Of a stretch of 64,000 nucleotides of DNA, positions 9,109 to 16,989 are shown piece after piece. Positions within the stretch are counted from its first letter, which is position 1. Every line of letters begins with the position of its first letter. This DNA comes from Dechloromonas sp. H13 (GTDB taxonomy: Bacteria > Pseudomonadota > Gammaproteobacteria > Burkholderiales > Rhodocyclaceae): assembly GCF_009469615.1 (NCBI RefSeq), contig NZ_SSXX01000006.1:124001-188000 (forward strand), written 5' to 3'. A program made the translations under genes and the position numbers. Below the pieces are notes generated by a model. That model ran no database searches. It had not been told where the DNA came from and saw only the letters and a list, made by a program, of their open reading frames with translations.

Positions 9109-9888
9109 GTGAGCAAGAAGACCTGGAAGAAATTTCCGCACCCGGACAAGCATTTCGGCTACGCCGGCGCCGCCCTCAAGAAGCACTGGGAGCGTCTGCA
9201 TCGCGGCGACTGCGAACCTTTCCCGGCCGACGAGGCGGCGCAGGAGGCATGGCGCGCCTACCATGCCGGCGATTTCGCCAAGGCCGTCGAACTCGGGCTT
9301 GCCGCCGGCCCCTCGGGCATCAACGCCGCCAACAAGGCGGCGATGATCTACGCCAACTATCTCGAGGACGACGACGGCGCGAAGCTCAGGATTTTCGAGG
9401 AAATCGCCGAGCGCTGCGTCGCGCTACAGGAGGCGGAACCGAAAAACGCCAATGCCTGGTACATCCACGCCTACGCGCTGGGCCGCTACAGCCAGGGAAT
9501 CTCCGTGGCCAAGGCGCTCGCCCAGGGGCTCGGCGGCAAGATCAAGGACAGCCTGGACCAGGCGCTGAAGCTGCAGCCTAAGCATGCCGACGCCCACATC
9601 GCGCTCGGCACCTGGCACGCAGAAATCATCGACAAGGTCGGCAGCCTGGTCGGCGGCCTCACCTATGGCGCCAAGAAGGAAGCCAGCGACAAGCATTTCC
9701 GCGCCGCGCTCGAACTGAACCCCGACTCGGCCATCGCCCGCACCGAATACGCCAACGGGCTGGTCATGCTTTTCGGCCGCTCGCGCATCAAGGATGCCGA
9801 AAAGCTCTACGAGGAGGCGGTCGCCTGTACCCCGGCCGACGCCATGGAAAAGCTCGACATCGAGGCCGCCAGGGCGGAAATGGAGTGA
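9109..9888 (+). CDS. Tetratricopeptide-type repeat protein
   Basis: 259 residues, GTG start with GAGGAGAGAAAAG in front, 12 nt after the TetR stop, so probably co-transcribed with it. Helical repeats of TPR character are visible: AWRAYHAGDFAKAVELG, a degenerate central pair (NAWYIHAYALGRYSQG), and KHFRAALELNPDSAIARTEYANGL plus KLYEEAVACTPADAME near the end. No signal peptide is seen. It is probably a protein-protein interaction scaffold; the partner is unknown. Confidence 0.7.
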   Translation: MSKKTWKKFPHPDKHFGYAGAALKKHWERLHRGDCEPFPADEAAQEAWRAYHAGDFAKAVELGLAAGPSGINAANKAAMIYANYLEDDDGAKLRIFEEIAERCVALQEAEPKNANAWYIHAYALGRYSQGISVAKALAQGLGGKIKDSLDQALKLQPKHADAHIALGTWHAEIIDKVGSLVGGLTYGAKKEASDKHFRAALELNPDSAIARTEYANGLVMLFGRSRIKDAEKLYEEAVACTPADAMEKLDIEAARAEME

Positions 9889-9893
9889 GCGCC

Positions 9894-9941
9894 GGCCCGG
9901 AAACGGGCCGATTGCCGCGTCGCCCCGGAGGTCATCCGGGG
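9894..9941. terminator. Paired hairpins between convergent genes
   Basis: GGCCCG-GAAA-CGGGCC (9894-9909) and CCCCGGA-N5-TCCGGGG (9923-9941) lie between the convergent TPR and wax-ester-synthase genes. Neither has a clear T-run, so a termination role is tentative. Confidence 0.35.
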
Positions 9942-9942
9942 T

Positions 9943-11418
9943 TCACGCCCCCGCCTGCGCCAGCCCGGCTTCGACGGCATCGGGATCGCCCAGCCGGTCC
10001 CACGGCTCCATGAGCACCAGCATCAGCAACTTGTCGAATTCGCAGGCGAAGCGCCCGACGATGCGTTCCGGGTCGGGCACCAGGTTCTTGTCGGTGATCA
10101 GCCCGAACTGCACCTTGCCGTCGTAGGAAAGAATCGACACGCCCATGCCGATGTCGCCGGACTGCGGGACCCAGAACAGCGGCTGGCGCAGTCGGGCACC
10201 GGCCAGATAAAGCGCCGATTGCGGCCCCGGCACGTTGGTCATCACCGCGGTGGCCTTGCTGGCCAGCAGGTCGAGCACCTGCTGCTGGGCGAACTTGGGC
10301 GCCATGCCGACGGCGCCGAGAATCGAGAGCGTCAGGGCCGCCTGATACGACCCCTTGAGCTTCTCCATGCGCTCGCGCGTGGCGTACAGGCGAGCCAGCG
10401 GGTTCTCGAGGCCGACCGGCAACTCGAGCGCGACCAGGCCGAAGCGGTTGCCCAAGGTGCCGGCATCCTGGGGACGCCGCAGGTTGACCGGCACCAGCGC
10501 GCGGATTTCCACGCCATCAACCGCATCCCCACGCTCGACCAGATAGGCACGCAGGGCGCCGGCGGCGGCCGAGAGCAGCATGTCGTTCACCGAGCAGCCG
10601 AGCACCTTGCCGACCGCCTTGACCTCCGGCAGCGACATCGGCTCCGACCAGGCGACCCGCTTGGCGATTCCCGGCTTGCCCTTGAAACAGGTCCTGCTGT
10701 CGTCCGGCATGGTCGCCAGCTTGGCGATCTCGCCGGCGATGCCGGTACCGATCCGGGCATAGTCGAGGACCTTGGCGGGATTGGTCACCAAATCGACGTA
10801 GCGCGCCCACAGGTTGGTCGACATGCGAACCGAGGTCAGCATGGCGTCGGTCATCGGACGCCAGATCGCATCCCAGAACAGATCGTCCTCCCCATCCTCC
10901 TCTTCCGGCTCCGCCAGGCGCGCCGGCGCGTGCCTTGCCGAAGCGCCGGGCGAGGTATCCGTCATCGACAGGATGACACCAACCAGCGCGATCCCGTCGG
11001 CAATGCTGTGGTGGATGCGCATGACGAGCGCCTGGCCACCAAGCGCCGTGTCGACCAGGTGCATTTCCCACAACGGACGGTTGTGGTTGAGCGGCGTCGA
11101 TGCGAGGTCGGCGACGAATTGCTCGAGTTCGGCCTTGCCCGCCGCACCGGGCAGCATTTCGCGATGCAGGTGATGATCCAGGTTGAAGTCCGGGTCGTCC
11201 TGCCAGACATAACCGCTGCCGTCGGCGACGGCCAGTTGGCGGAAGCGGCGATAACCGAGCATTCGACGCTCGATGCTGTTGCGCAGGCGCTCGAAATCGA
11301 GATGCCCTTCGAACAGCAGGACGCCGACGATCTGCATCAGGTTGGAGGGACGATCCATGCGCAGCCATGCGGTATCGACATTCGAAATGCGCTCGCGAGA
11401 CGGCATTGCAGACTCCAT
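9943..11418 (-). CDS. Wax ester synthase / diacylglycerol acyltransferase (WS/DGAT)
   Basis: 491 residues, the normal length. The condensing motif HHSIADG (His at residues 136-137) matches HHxxxDG of the bifunctional WS/DGAT family. Downstream motifs such as TNVPGP and the ND-type segment GCSVNDMLLSAAAGA are also present. It transfers an acyl group from acyl-CoA to a fatty alcohol or diacylglycerol to form wax esters or triacylglycerol at the inner membrane face. It is divergent from an acyl-CoA-binding protein gene, which could supply its substrate. An alternative ATG lies four codons in. The alcohol substrate could come from the acyl-CoA-reductase-like gene at 4436. Confidence 0.93.
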   Translation of the reverse strand: MESAMPSRERISNVDTAWLRMDRPSNLMQIVGVLLFEGHLDFERLRNSIERRMLGYRRFRQLAVADGSGYVWQDDPDFNLDHHLHREMLPGAAGKAELEQFVADLASTPLNHNRPLWEMHLVDTALGGQALVMRIHHSIADGIALVGVILSMTDTSPGASARHAPARLAEPEEEDGEDDLFWDAIWRPMTDAMLTSVRMSTNLWARYVDLVTNPAKVLDYARIGTGIAGEIAKLATMPDDSRTCFKGKPGIAKRVAWSEPMSLPEVKAVGKVLGCSVNDMLLSAAAGALRAYLVERGDAVDGVEIRALVPVNLRRPQDAGTLGNRFGLVALELPVGLENPLARLYATRERMEKLKGSYQAALTLSILGAVGMAPKFAQQQVLDLLASKATAVMTNVPGPQSALYLAGARLRQPLFWVPQSGDIGMGVSILSYDGKVQFGLITDKNLVPDPERIVGRFACEFDKLLMLVLMEPWDRLGDPDAVEAGLAQAGA

Positions 11419-11433
11419 AATCGACGGAGTACC

Positions 11434-11439
11434 TATAAT
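11434..11439 (+). promoter_or_regulatory. -10 element for the acyl-CoA-binding protein gene
   Basis: A perfect TATAAT lies 34 nt before the acyl-CoA-binding protein start. No convincing -35 is seen at 16-18 nt. The overlapping TATAATA is also AT-symmetric and may serve the divergent WS/DGAT gene. Confidence 0.4.
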
Positions 11440-11473
11440 ACCGGCAATTCACAGCCCATTCGAGGAGATACCG

Positions 11474-11731
11474 ATGAGCGACCTGCAAGCCGCTTTCGAC
11501 GCCGCCGTCGCCGCTTCAAAGACCCTGAGCGAGCGCCCAGACAACCAGACGCTGTTGCGTATCTATTCGCTGTTCAAGCAGGCAACCGAAGGCGATGTCG
11601 CCGGCCGGCGCCCCGGCTTCACCGACCTCGTCGGCCGCGCCAAATATGATGCCTGGGCTGGCCTCCAAGGCACATCGGCCGAGGCCGCCATGCAGGCTTA
11701 TGTCGACCTGATCGGCGCGCTGAGGGGTTAG
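11474..11731 (+). CDS. Acyl-CoA-binding protein (ACBP)
   Basis: 85 residues, the typical ACBP length. The sequence follows the family four-helix pattern, ending in YDAWAGLQGTSAEAAMQAYV, which matches the conserved W-x-x-x-x-G-x-S-x-x-x-A-x-x-x-Y of ACBPs. The earlier LLRIYSLFKQATEGD matches the acyl-CoA-binding helix (L-x-L-Y-x-x-x-K-Q-A-T-x-G). ATG 11474 has CGAGGAG upstream. It would bind long-chain acyl-CoA in the cytoplasm, and the divergent WS/DGAT suggests it feeds acyl-CoA to storage lipid synthesis. ACBP is mainly eukaryotic but occurs patchily in proteobacteria. Confidence 0.9.
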   Translation: MSDLQAAFDAAVAASKTLSERPDNQTLLRIYSLFKQATEGDVAGRRPGFTDLVGRAKYDAWAGLQGTSAEAAMQAYVDLIGALRG

Positions 11732-11737
11732 TGCAGG

Positions 11738-12016
11738 CTAGGCGAAGCGCGCATCGAAGTAGTCGTGGATCTCCCGTTCCAGGCTGGCCCGGAACGGAAT
11801 GAGCAGGAAGCCAAGGCGCACCTGCACCGTCACCTCCCCCTTGGCAAGGGTCAACCGGCCATGCACGCCGCTGCGCTCGAAGTGCAGCACGCCCTCCTCG
11901 TCCCACGCGTATTCGAGGTTGAATTCCTTCTGCAGGTCGGCCGCCACGTGCTCAGCGGCGGCCCGTGCCTTCTTCATTGAAAGACGGTGTTTGCGGGTGA
12001 TCAGGATTTCGCTCAT
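11738..12016 (-). CDS. Polyhydroxyalkanoic acid system family protein (PHA_gran_rgn)
   Basis: 92 residues. The pattern ITRKHRLSMKKARAAAE at the N-terminus and the following strands (EEGVLHFERSGVHG, RLGFLLIPFRASLE) match the small family found in PHA-granule gene regions (PF09650). Its role is not established biochemically; it is assumed to be granule-related. It converges on the ACBP gene with 6 nt between stops. Together with the phasin it supports PHA storage. Confidence 0.8.
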   Translation of the reverse strand: MSEILITRKHRLSMKKARAAAEHVAADLQKEFNLEYAWDEEGVLHFERSGVHGRLTLAKGEVTVQVRLGFLLIPFRASLEREIHDYFDARFA

Positions 12017-12134
12017 CGCCGGAGTTTAACCGTGCTCAGGCGATTGCGGAATGCCGTGCCCCTTCATGATCTCGCGGGCATTGGAACGGCGCTGCAGGCG
12101 CTCTCGCTCCGGGCAACGAAGCTCGCGCGGCGCT

Positions 12135-12860
12135 TCAGTCGATCGTCCTGAAGATCGAATAGCCATGAAAACGCGGGCTGGCGAAGTCCACGACCCGTTT
12201 TTCGGAAGCCACCTTCTTCATGAAGGGGAGTCTTTCGAAAACCACCTCGTTCTGCGGGTTGTAATAAATCACGTATTTCTCGGCCCGATTCTTCAGAAAA
12301 CTCGTTTCCAGGTTCTGCGCGATCGCCTTCATGATCATGGCGTCGAACGGATTGTAAAAATATAGGACGGCTTTCGAATCGGGGATTTCGAACTGCGTCG
12401 CATCCATGCACAAGACATCGACATTCTCGCAGTTCAGGCAGCCCGACTTGCCGCATTCGATATTGTGCTTCGCCACCTCGACCAGTTCGGGCGCGAATTC
12501 GATGCCGGTAACCCGACGAAACGGGTATTGCGAAGCCAGAAAGACGACGCGCCCTTTCCCGCAGCCGAAATCGACAAAATCGAACTCCCGGTGGTCGATG
12601 TCCAGCTTGGAAAGGATGTAGCGGAAGACATGCGGCGGCGTGGGCTCGTAATAGACGCCGCGCGCCTTGTTGTCACTATCGATCGTCAGGTCTTCCAGTT
12701 GAATGCTGCCGGCCGTGTCAATCTGGAATTTGTGGTCAAACCGCTCTTCGAGCGTTGAGCGTATCGAATGGCGCAGGTTTTTCGCAATCACGTCCGAGGT
12801 GGCGTTCAAGCCGTTCGTGCGGATGTGGCGAAACAACTTGGGCAGCAGGTCTTCGATCAT
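12135..12860 (-). CDS. SAM-dependent methyltransferase (class I)
   Basis: 241 residues from ATG 12858-12860, chosen because GGAG lies eight bases upstream; the frame could start 114 nt earlier, but that part looks non-coding. Motif I is FVDFGCGKGRVVFLAS, followed by the acidic end of strand 2 in VTGIEFAPEL, so SAM binding is likely. An unusual cysteine-rich stretch, CGKSGCLNCENVDVLC, interrupts the fold after helix B. The substrate is unknown. Codon use and composition are less GC-rich than the neighbours, which may indicate acquisition. Confidence 0.72.
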   Translation of the reverse strand: MIEDLLPKLFRHIRTNGLNATSDVIAKNLRHSIRSTLEERFDHKFQIDTAGSIQLEDLTIDSDNKARGVYYEPTPPHVFRYILSKLDIDHREFDFVDFGCGKGRVVFLASQYPFRRVTGIEFAPELVEVAKHNIECGKSGCLNCENVDVLCMDATQFEIPDSKAVLYFYNPFDAMIMKAIAQNLETSFLKNRAEKYVIYYNPQNEVVFERLPFMKKVASEKRVVDFASPRFHGYSIFRTID

Positions 12861-13159
12861 CTTCTTGTCTCCACAGGGGGCCATCTCGCCGGAAAGCACC
12901 GAACAGCCCTGATCCTGGAACAAGCACATCATCACGAAACGAACTACAGGAAAGAGGGGGCAACCTACGACCACCCGAGATTTCCAACGAGCCGTGAAAT
13001 GCCTCGCCGTACCGCTCCCCGCCGTCGCCCTGTGACGAAGGAGCGGAGGGAAAGTCCAGCTTAGTAAACAACCAACGGAATATCAAGGAGATAGCGATTT
13101 TCCTGCAACGCGCCAAATGGCCGGCGGTTGGCGCTGACTGTCTCCGGCAGGTAGGCGAC
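12861..13159. other. Intergenic, no gene seen
   Basis: About 300 nt without a supportable gene. A short in-frame extension of the methyltransferase frame lies here but lacks a ribosome site. No repeat or RNA gene is recognisable. Confidence 0.5.
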
Positions 13160-13495
13160 CTACTCCGGCGCCAACTTGCTGCCCATCATCTCGTTGCAGG
13201 TGGCGCGGCCGAAAGTCTCGGCTTTTTTCGGGCTGGAGATCTGCGGCTCCTCGTAGATGCGCTTGATGACGGCATTGGTTATGCGCGCGCCGTCGCTGCC
13301 GTCCTCGACGAAAACCTTCATCGGGCGCCCCTTCTCGCGGTCGTAGAAGGCCTGCAGCGCGAAATCGCGAACCCGCTCGCAGAAACGGATCTTCTGCGCG
13401 TCGGGCATGCTGTCGTCGATGTTGCCGGCATGCCCGTGCGGCCAGGCACTGGTCGCCGCCAGCAGGGCGAAGGCGCTCGCTGTCAGTCTCTTCAT
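13160..13495 (-). CDS. Small exported protein of unknown function
   Basis: 111 residues, overlapping the cytochrome stop upstream by ATGA, so co-translated with it. The N-terminus MKRLTASAFALLAATSAWPHG is a Sec signal peptide with probable cleavage near residue 18-20. The mature part is charged and has two cysteines (RFCERV, RATCNEM) that could form a disulfide. No heme motif or recognised domain is visible. Position suggests a partner of the periplasmic diheme cytochrome. Confidence 0.7.
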   Translation of the reverse strand: MKRLTASAFALLAATSAWPHGHAGNIDDSMPDAQKIRFCERVRDFALQAFYDREKGRPMKVFVEDGSDGARITNAVIKRIYEEPQISSPKKAETFGRATCNEMMGSKLAPE

Positions 13496-14154
13496 TCGTT
13501 GGGCTCCTGAATCGAGGTGAGATACGCGAGGATGTCCTGGATATCCTGTTCCTTTAGCGTATTCAGCACGCCGACCACGCCCTCGGCGTCGTGCGGGCGG
13601 TCGCCCTTCAGGTAGAGGTCGGCCTGGCGCTTCAGGTAGTTCGTGTATTGGCCGACCAGCATCGGGAACATGCCCCGGCCCTTGCCCGTCTTGCCGTGAC
13701 AGGCGGCGCATTTCTTCTGGTAGATCGCCTCGCCGTTGGCGAGGTCGCCTTCGGCGCGCGGAATGATCATCACCCGCTCCGCCATCAGCAACTTGGTCAG
13801 CGCATCTTCCTTGCCGGTATAGGTCGGCATCTTGTTGGACAGTTCGATCCCGGCCAGGTAGGCGGCGACGTCCTTGATGTCCTCGTCGGAAAGTTCGCGC
13901 TCCTGGGTATAGGGGAACATCGGGATGTTGATCCGCGTGCGGGCGCGGAAGCTCTTCAGCTGGCCTTCCAGATAACTGACGCGCTGACCGGCGATGCGCG
14001 GATACTCGCCCTTCTTGCCGCCGGCCCCCTGGTCGCCATGGCAGGCTGCACAGGTACCGTTGATTTCCTTGCCTTTTTCGAGGTCGACCGCAACCGCCGT
14101 GCCAGCGGCCAGCCAGCCGGCCGTCAAGATCAGGAAAAGGCGGTAAAACTTCAT
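13492..14154 (-). CDS. Diheme cytochrome c4-like protein
   Basis: 220 residues with a signal peptide ending at AVA-VDLEKG. Two CAACH heme sites (near residues 35 and 140), each in a ~95-residue half, give the tandem class I layout of cytochrome c4. Distal methionines are present in each half (INIPMFPY and GRGMFPM regions). It should be a periplasmic electron carrier to oxidases or denitrification enzymes. ATG 14154 starts directly at the signal peptide; the frame extends upstream without support. A putative Fnr-type promoter lies just upstream, shared with the divergent sensor kinase. Confidence 0.88.
   Translation of the reverse strand: MKFYRLFLILTAGWLAAGTAVAVDLEKGKEINGTCAACHGDQGAGGKKGEYPRIAGQRVSYLEGQLKSFRARTRINIPMFPYTQERELSDEDIKDVAAYLAGIELSNKMPTYTGKEDALTKLLMAERVMIIPRAEGDLANGEAIYQKKCAACHGKTGKGRGMFPMLVGQYTNYLKRQADLYLKGDRPHDAEGVVGVLNTLKEQDIQDILAYLTSIQEPNE
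14083..14094 (+). repeat. GTCGACCGCAAC dispersed motif (copy in cytochrome c4 gene)
   Basis: Exact 12-mer with a T-run (CTTTTTCG) a few bases to its left. It lies at the signal-peptide junction of the cytochrome gene. Confidence 0.4.
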
Positions 14155-14185
14155 GCGCGGCGACTCCGGGGATGCGATGCGGCGA

Positions 14186-14234
14186 ATTGTCGCACGGGCC
14201 ATGCAACCGAAAATTGACGCAAATCACGCATAAT
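14186..14234. promoter_or_regulatory. Fnr-like box between cytochrome c4 and sensor kinase genes
   Basis: TTGAC-GCAA-ATCAC at 14214-14227 matches TTGAT-N4-ATCAA at 8 of 10 positions. For the minus-strand cytochrome gene a -10 (GACAAT, 14191-14186) lies where it would be if the box is centred at -41.5. For the plus-strand kinase a CATAAT (14229-14234) abuts the box, so binding there would block it. The prediction is from spacing only. Confidence 0.4.
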
Positions 14235-14241
14235 CCAACCC

Positions 14242-15498
14242 ATGCCTTTCATCTCCTGCACCACCGACGGCAGCGACCATCTGGCCAATCTGCGGCGCCT
14301 GGTCGTGGCGCGCTGGGTGGCCCTGGCGCTGCTGGCGGGCCTGGCGCTGCTGGTACCCGGCACGCTCGAGATTCCATTGCCGCTGGTGCCGCTGTTCACC
14401 CTCATCGGCATCGCCGCGCTGTTCAATGGAATTGCCCACTGGCACCTGCGCCGGGCCGAGATGGCGACCGCGGTCGAGCTTTTCACCCAGTTGCTGATCG
14501 ACATCGCCACGCTGAGCGCCCTGGTGTTCTTCAGCGGCGGCGCCACCAACCCGCTGGTGTCGTTGCTCCTGCCCCCCGTTGCGATCGCCGCGCTGACCCT
14601 GCCGGTGCGCTGCGTGGTCGCCATCGGGATCGTCGCCGTCGCCGCCTATTCGGCGTTGATGGTCTTCTACGTGCCGCTGCCGATGAGCGACGCCAGCCGC
14701 GCCACCCGCCTGCACCTGCTCGGCATGTGGCTGACCTTCGCCGTGTCGGCGCTGATGATCGCCTGGTTCGTCGTCCGCATGACCCGCCTGATCCGCGAAC
14801 GCGACGCCGAACTGGCGGCGGCCCGCGAACAGGCGCTGCGCGACGAGCGGATCATGGCCATCGGCACCCTGGCTGCCGGCGCGGCACACGAACTGGGCAC
14901 CCCGCTCGGCACGATGGCCCTGCTCGCCGGAGAACTGGCCCGCGACCCGCAACTACCGCCCGCCGCCCGCGAGGACATCGCCCTGCTCCGCCAGCAGCTC
15001 GGCGTCTGCAAGGAAATCATCAGCGGGCTGGCGCGCCGGGCCGGCGCCGAACGCCTGGAAAGCTCCACGGCCCAGGCCGTCGACCATTGGCTGGCTGGCG
15101 TCCGTCAGCGCTGGCACGCCTTGCGTCCGCAGGCCGCGAGCCGCCTGGAGGTCGCCGGTGCCCAACCGGCGCCGCAGGTAATCACCGACCCGCGCCTCGA
15201 ACAGGCCGTGCTCAATCTGCTGAACAACGCGGCCAATGCCTCGTCCGCCCCCATCGACATTCACCTGACCTGGCGCGATGCGCAGATCGTCATCGAGATC
15301 CACGACCATGGCCCCGGCTTCCCGCCGGCGGTCCTGCAGCAGGGCGGCCAGACTGCCTTTCCGCCGCACGAGCACGGCAGCGGCATCGGCCTGATGCTGA
15401 CGCGCTCGGCGATCGAACAGATCGGCGGCCGCCTGTCGCTCGCCAACCCGCCCGCGGGTGGCGCCCTCGCACGCCTCGAACTACCCCAGAGAAGCTGA
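14242..15498 (+). CDS. Redox-sensor histidine kinase, RegB/PrrB type
   Basis: 418 residues. About six membrane segments (residues ~20-180) are followed by a DHp domain with phospho-acceptor His216 in AAGAAHELGTPLG and a catalytic domain with N-box NLLNNAANAS and HDHGPGF. Between segments 3 and 4 is SGGATNPLVSLLLPP, matching the RegB/PrrB quinone-sensing loop GGxxNPF but with Leu for Phe. Cys256 in LGVCKEIISGL sits where RegB has its redox-active cysteine. It probably senses ubiquinone redox state and phosphorylates the coupled regulator. A -10-like CATAAT ends 7 nt before the ATG, suggesting a leaderless mRNA. Confidence 0.85.
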   Translation: MPFISCTTDGSDHLANLRRLVVARWVALALLAGLALLVPGTLEIPLPLVPLFTLIGIAALFNGIAHWHLRRAEMATAVELFTQLLIDIATLSALVFFSGGATNPLVSLLLPPVAIAALTLPVRCVVAIGIVAVAAYSALMVFYVPLPMSDASRATRLHLLGMWLTFAVSALMIAWFVVRMTRLIRERDAELAAAREQALRDERIMAIGTLAAGAAHELGTPLGTMALLAGELARDPQLPPAAREDIALLRQQLGVCKEIISGLARRAGAERLESSTAQAVDHWLAGVRQRWHALRPQAASRLEVAGAQPAPQVITDPRLEQAVLNLLNNAANASSAPIDIHLTWRDAQIVIEIHDHGPGFPPAVLQQGGQTAFPPHEHGSGIGLMLTRSAIEQIGGRLSLANPPAGGALARLELPQRS

Positions 15499-16031
15499 TG
15501 CCCGAACCCATCCTGATCATCGACGACGACCCCGCATTCAACGCGGTCCTGGTTCGCACCCTGGAACGCCGCGGCCACCCGGCGCGCGGCGCCGGCGATC
15601 CTGCCGCGGCGCTCGCCCTGGCCCAAGAAATCGTGCCCGGCCGCGTCGTGCTCGACCTCAACCTCAACGGCAGTTCAGGCCTCGCACTGATCCCGGAGCT
15701 GCTGGCGATCAACGCCGCCTGCCGCATCGTCGTGCTGACCGGCTATGCCAGCATCGCCACCGCGGTCGACGCGATCAAGCTGGGCGCCGTCCAGTACCTG
15801 GCCAAGCCGGTGGAAATCGAGGCGATTCTCGCTGCCTTCGACAACGACGACGGACCGGACTTCGCCCTGCCCGTCTCCGATGAACCGCTGTCGGTCGACC
15901 GGCTCGAGTGGGAGCATATCCAGCGCGTGCTGAACGAAAACGACGGCAACATCTCGGCGACTGCACGCGCCCTGAAGATGCACCGTCGTACCTTGCAAAG
16001 GAAGTTGTCGAAGCGCCCGGTCAAGACCTGA
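15498..16031 (+). CDS. Response regulator, RegA/PrrA/ActR type
   Basis: 177 residues, start overlapping the kinase stop by one base (TGATG). The receiver domain has the acidic pocket IIDDD, phospho-acceptor Asp53 in VVLDLNLNG and Lys103 in LAKPVE. The C-terminus is a short Fis-type helix-turn-helix (GNISATARALKMHRRTLQRK), the exact layout of RegA/PrrA/ActR. It is the cognate partner of the upstream kinase and a global redox regulator in related organisms. The nearby nos and cytochrome genes are plausible targets, but no RegA site was identified. Confidence 0.88.
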   Translation: MPEPILIIDDDPAFNAVLVRTLERRGHPARGAGDPAAALALAQEIVPGRVVLDLNLNGSSGLALIPELLAINAACRIVVLTGYASIATAVDAIKLGAVQYLAKPVEIEAILAAFDNDDGPDFALPVSDEPLSVDRLEWEHIQRVLNENDGNISATARALKMHRRTLQRKLSKRPVKT

Positions 16032-16131
16032 AACCGGGTTGCCCGACGCCTGGGGAACAGGGAGGAAAGGTCGATCCGGCCGGCGAGCCGGGCCGCTCCC
16101 CCAGGCATCATGCGCCAGCGGCGCCGGGCAC

Positions 16132-16326
16132 TCAGCCGGGGTGTTTGCCAGCCTTCTTCAGCGCAGCCAGAAATTCGGCGAAGCTCGCCTCGCGCACCTC
16201 GGTTTCGCAAAGCGTGTCCCGGAGTTCGAAGCCCGTCAAGGCAAGTTCGCCGCCATATTCGCGACGATCGCTGCCCGGGTAGGGTCCACTGTAGGAAGAA
16301 TTCATCTTGCTGGAATTTTTTGTCAT
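16132..16326 (-). CDS. Small orphan protein (64 aa)
   Basis: 64 residues from ATG 16326, supported by AGGAAAGG nine bases upstream; the longer frame reaching 16506 lacks a ribosome site. The sequence begins Ser/Asn/Gly-rich (MNSSYSGPYPGSDRREYGG), then a charged helix with one cysteine and a Lys-rich end. There is no signal peptide. Not recognised. It lies alone between the convergent RegA-type gene and the copper genes. Confidence 0.45.
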   Translation of the reverse strand: MTKNSSKMNSSYSGPYPGSDRREYGGELALTGFELRDTLCETEVREASFAEFLAALKKAGKHPG

Positions 16327-16482
16327 GATCCGTGACCTTTCCTGAAGTCGTTGGCGCAATGATGCCAATTCGCTACAGAAGTGTCCGTGAATGAATTCAC
16401 GACCTGCATCAAATTGGCACCATCCCTCCAATTTCCGGACCGTCACGGCGCTGACAGGCGTTGCCGCGGCGACCGCAAGACG

Positions 16483-16494
16483 GTTGCGGTCGAC
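16483..16494 (-). repeat. GTCGACCGCAAC dispersed motif (intergenic copy)
   Basis: GTTGCGGTCGAC on the plus strand, i.e. GTCGACCGCAAC on the minus strand, with a T-run (TTTTTCGGG) directly 5' on that strand. It lies just downstream of the PCuAC gene. Confidence 0.45.
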
Positions 16495-16513
16495 CCCGAA
16501 AAACAACCAAAAA

Positions 16514-16975
16514 TCAGTGCTGCTTCTGCTCCATCGCCGGCGCCGGCATCGGGCGCACCACCTTGGCGTCGACCTGCTTGCTGCTGCCGTCGTCGAAGGT
16601 CAGGGTGATGGGCACGGAATCGCCCTCCTTCATCGGCGCCTTGAGGTCGATCAGCATGACGTGCAAGCTGCCCGGCTTGAGCACCGCCTCGCCCTTGGCC
16701 TTGATGTCGATGGCCGGCACCGGGCGCATCTTCATGACGCCACCGTCATTGATGTGGGTATGCAGTTCGGTGACCTTCGAGGCCGGGTTGTCGGCCTTGA
16801 CCACCTTCACGTCCTTGTCGCCATTATTTTTGATGACCATGAAGGCGCCGGTCGCCGGGGCGTTGGGTGGCGCCAGGCGGACGTAGGGATCCTGGACGGA
16901 GACGTTGTCGGCGGCGCCGGCCAGTGCGCCGGCGGAAAGCAGCAGGCCGGCGGCCAGCAGGGACAGGTGTTTCAT
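16514..16975 (-). CDS. Periplasmic copper chaperone PCu(A)C
   Basis: 153 residues with a Sec signal ending near LAGA-ADNV. The Cu(I) ligands of the family are visible: HTH followed by MKMRP, and later SLHVMLIDL, giving the H-x(n)-M-x(n)-H-x-M arrangement (PF04314). It delivers Cu(I) to CuA sites, classically with SCO1, whose gene lies immediately upstream. ATG 16975 is preceded by GGAGAG. The group is divergent from nosZ, so supplying copper to the NosZ CuA centre or to a cytochrome oxidase is likely. Confidence 0.9.
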   Translation of the reverse strand: MKHLSLLAAGLLLSAGALAGAADNVSVQDPYVRLAPPNAPATGAFMVIKNNGDKDVKVVKADNPASKVTELHTHINDGGVMKMRPVPAIDIKAKGEAVLKPGSLHVMLIDLKAPMKEGDSVPITLTFDDGSSKQVDAKVVRPMPAPAMEQKQH

Positions 16976-16989
16976 GGGTGTTCTCTCCT

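Noticed and set aside
16381-16400. Fnr-like site (TTGAT on the minus strand) upstream of the 64-aa orphan
   Set aside because: The second half-site matches at only two of five positions and no -10 fits.
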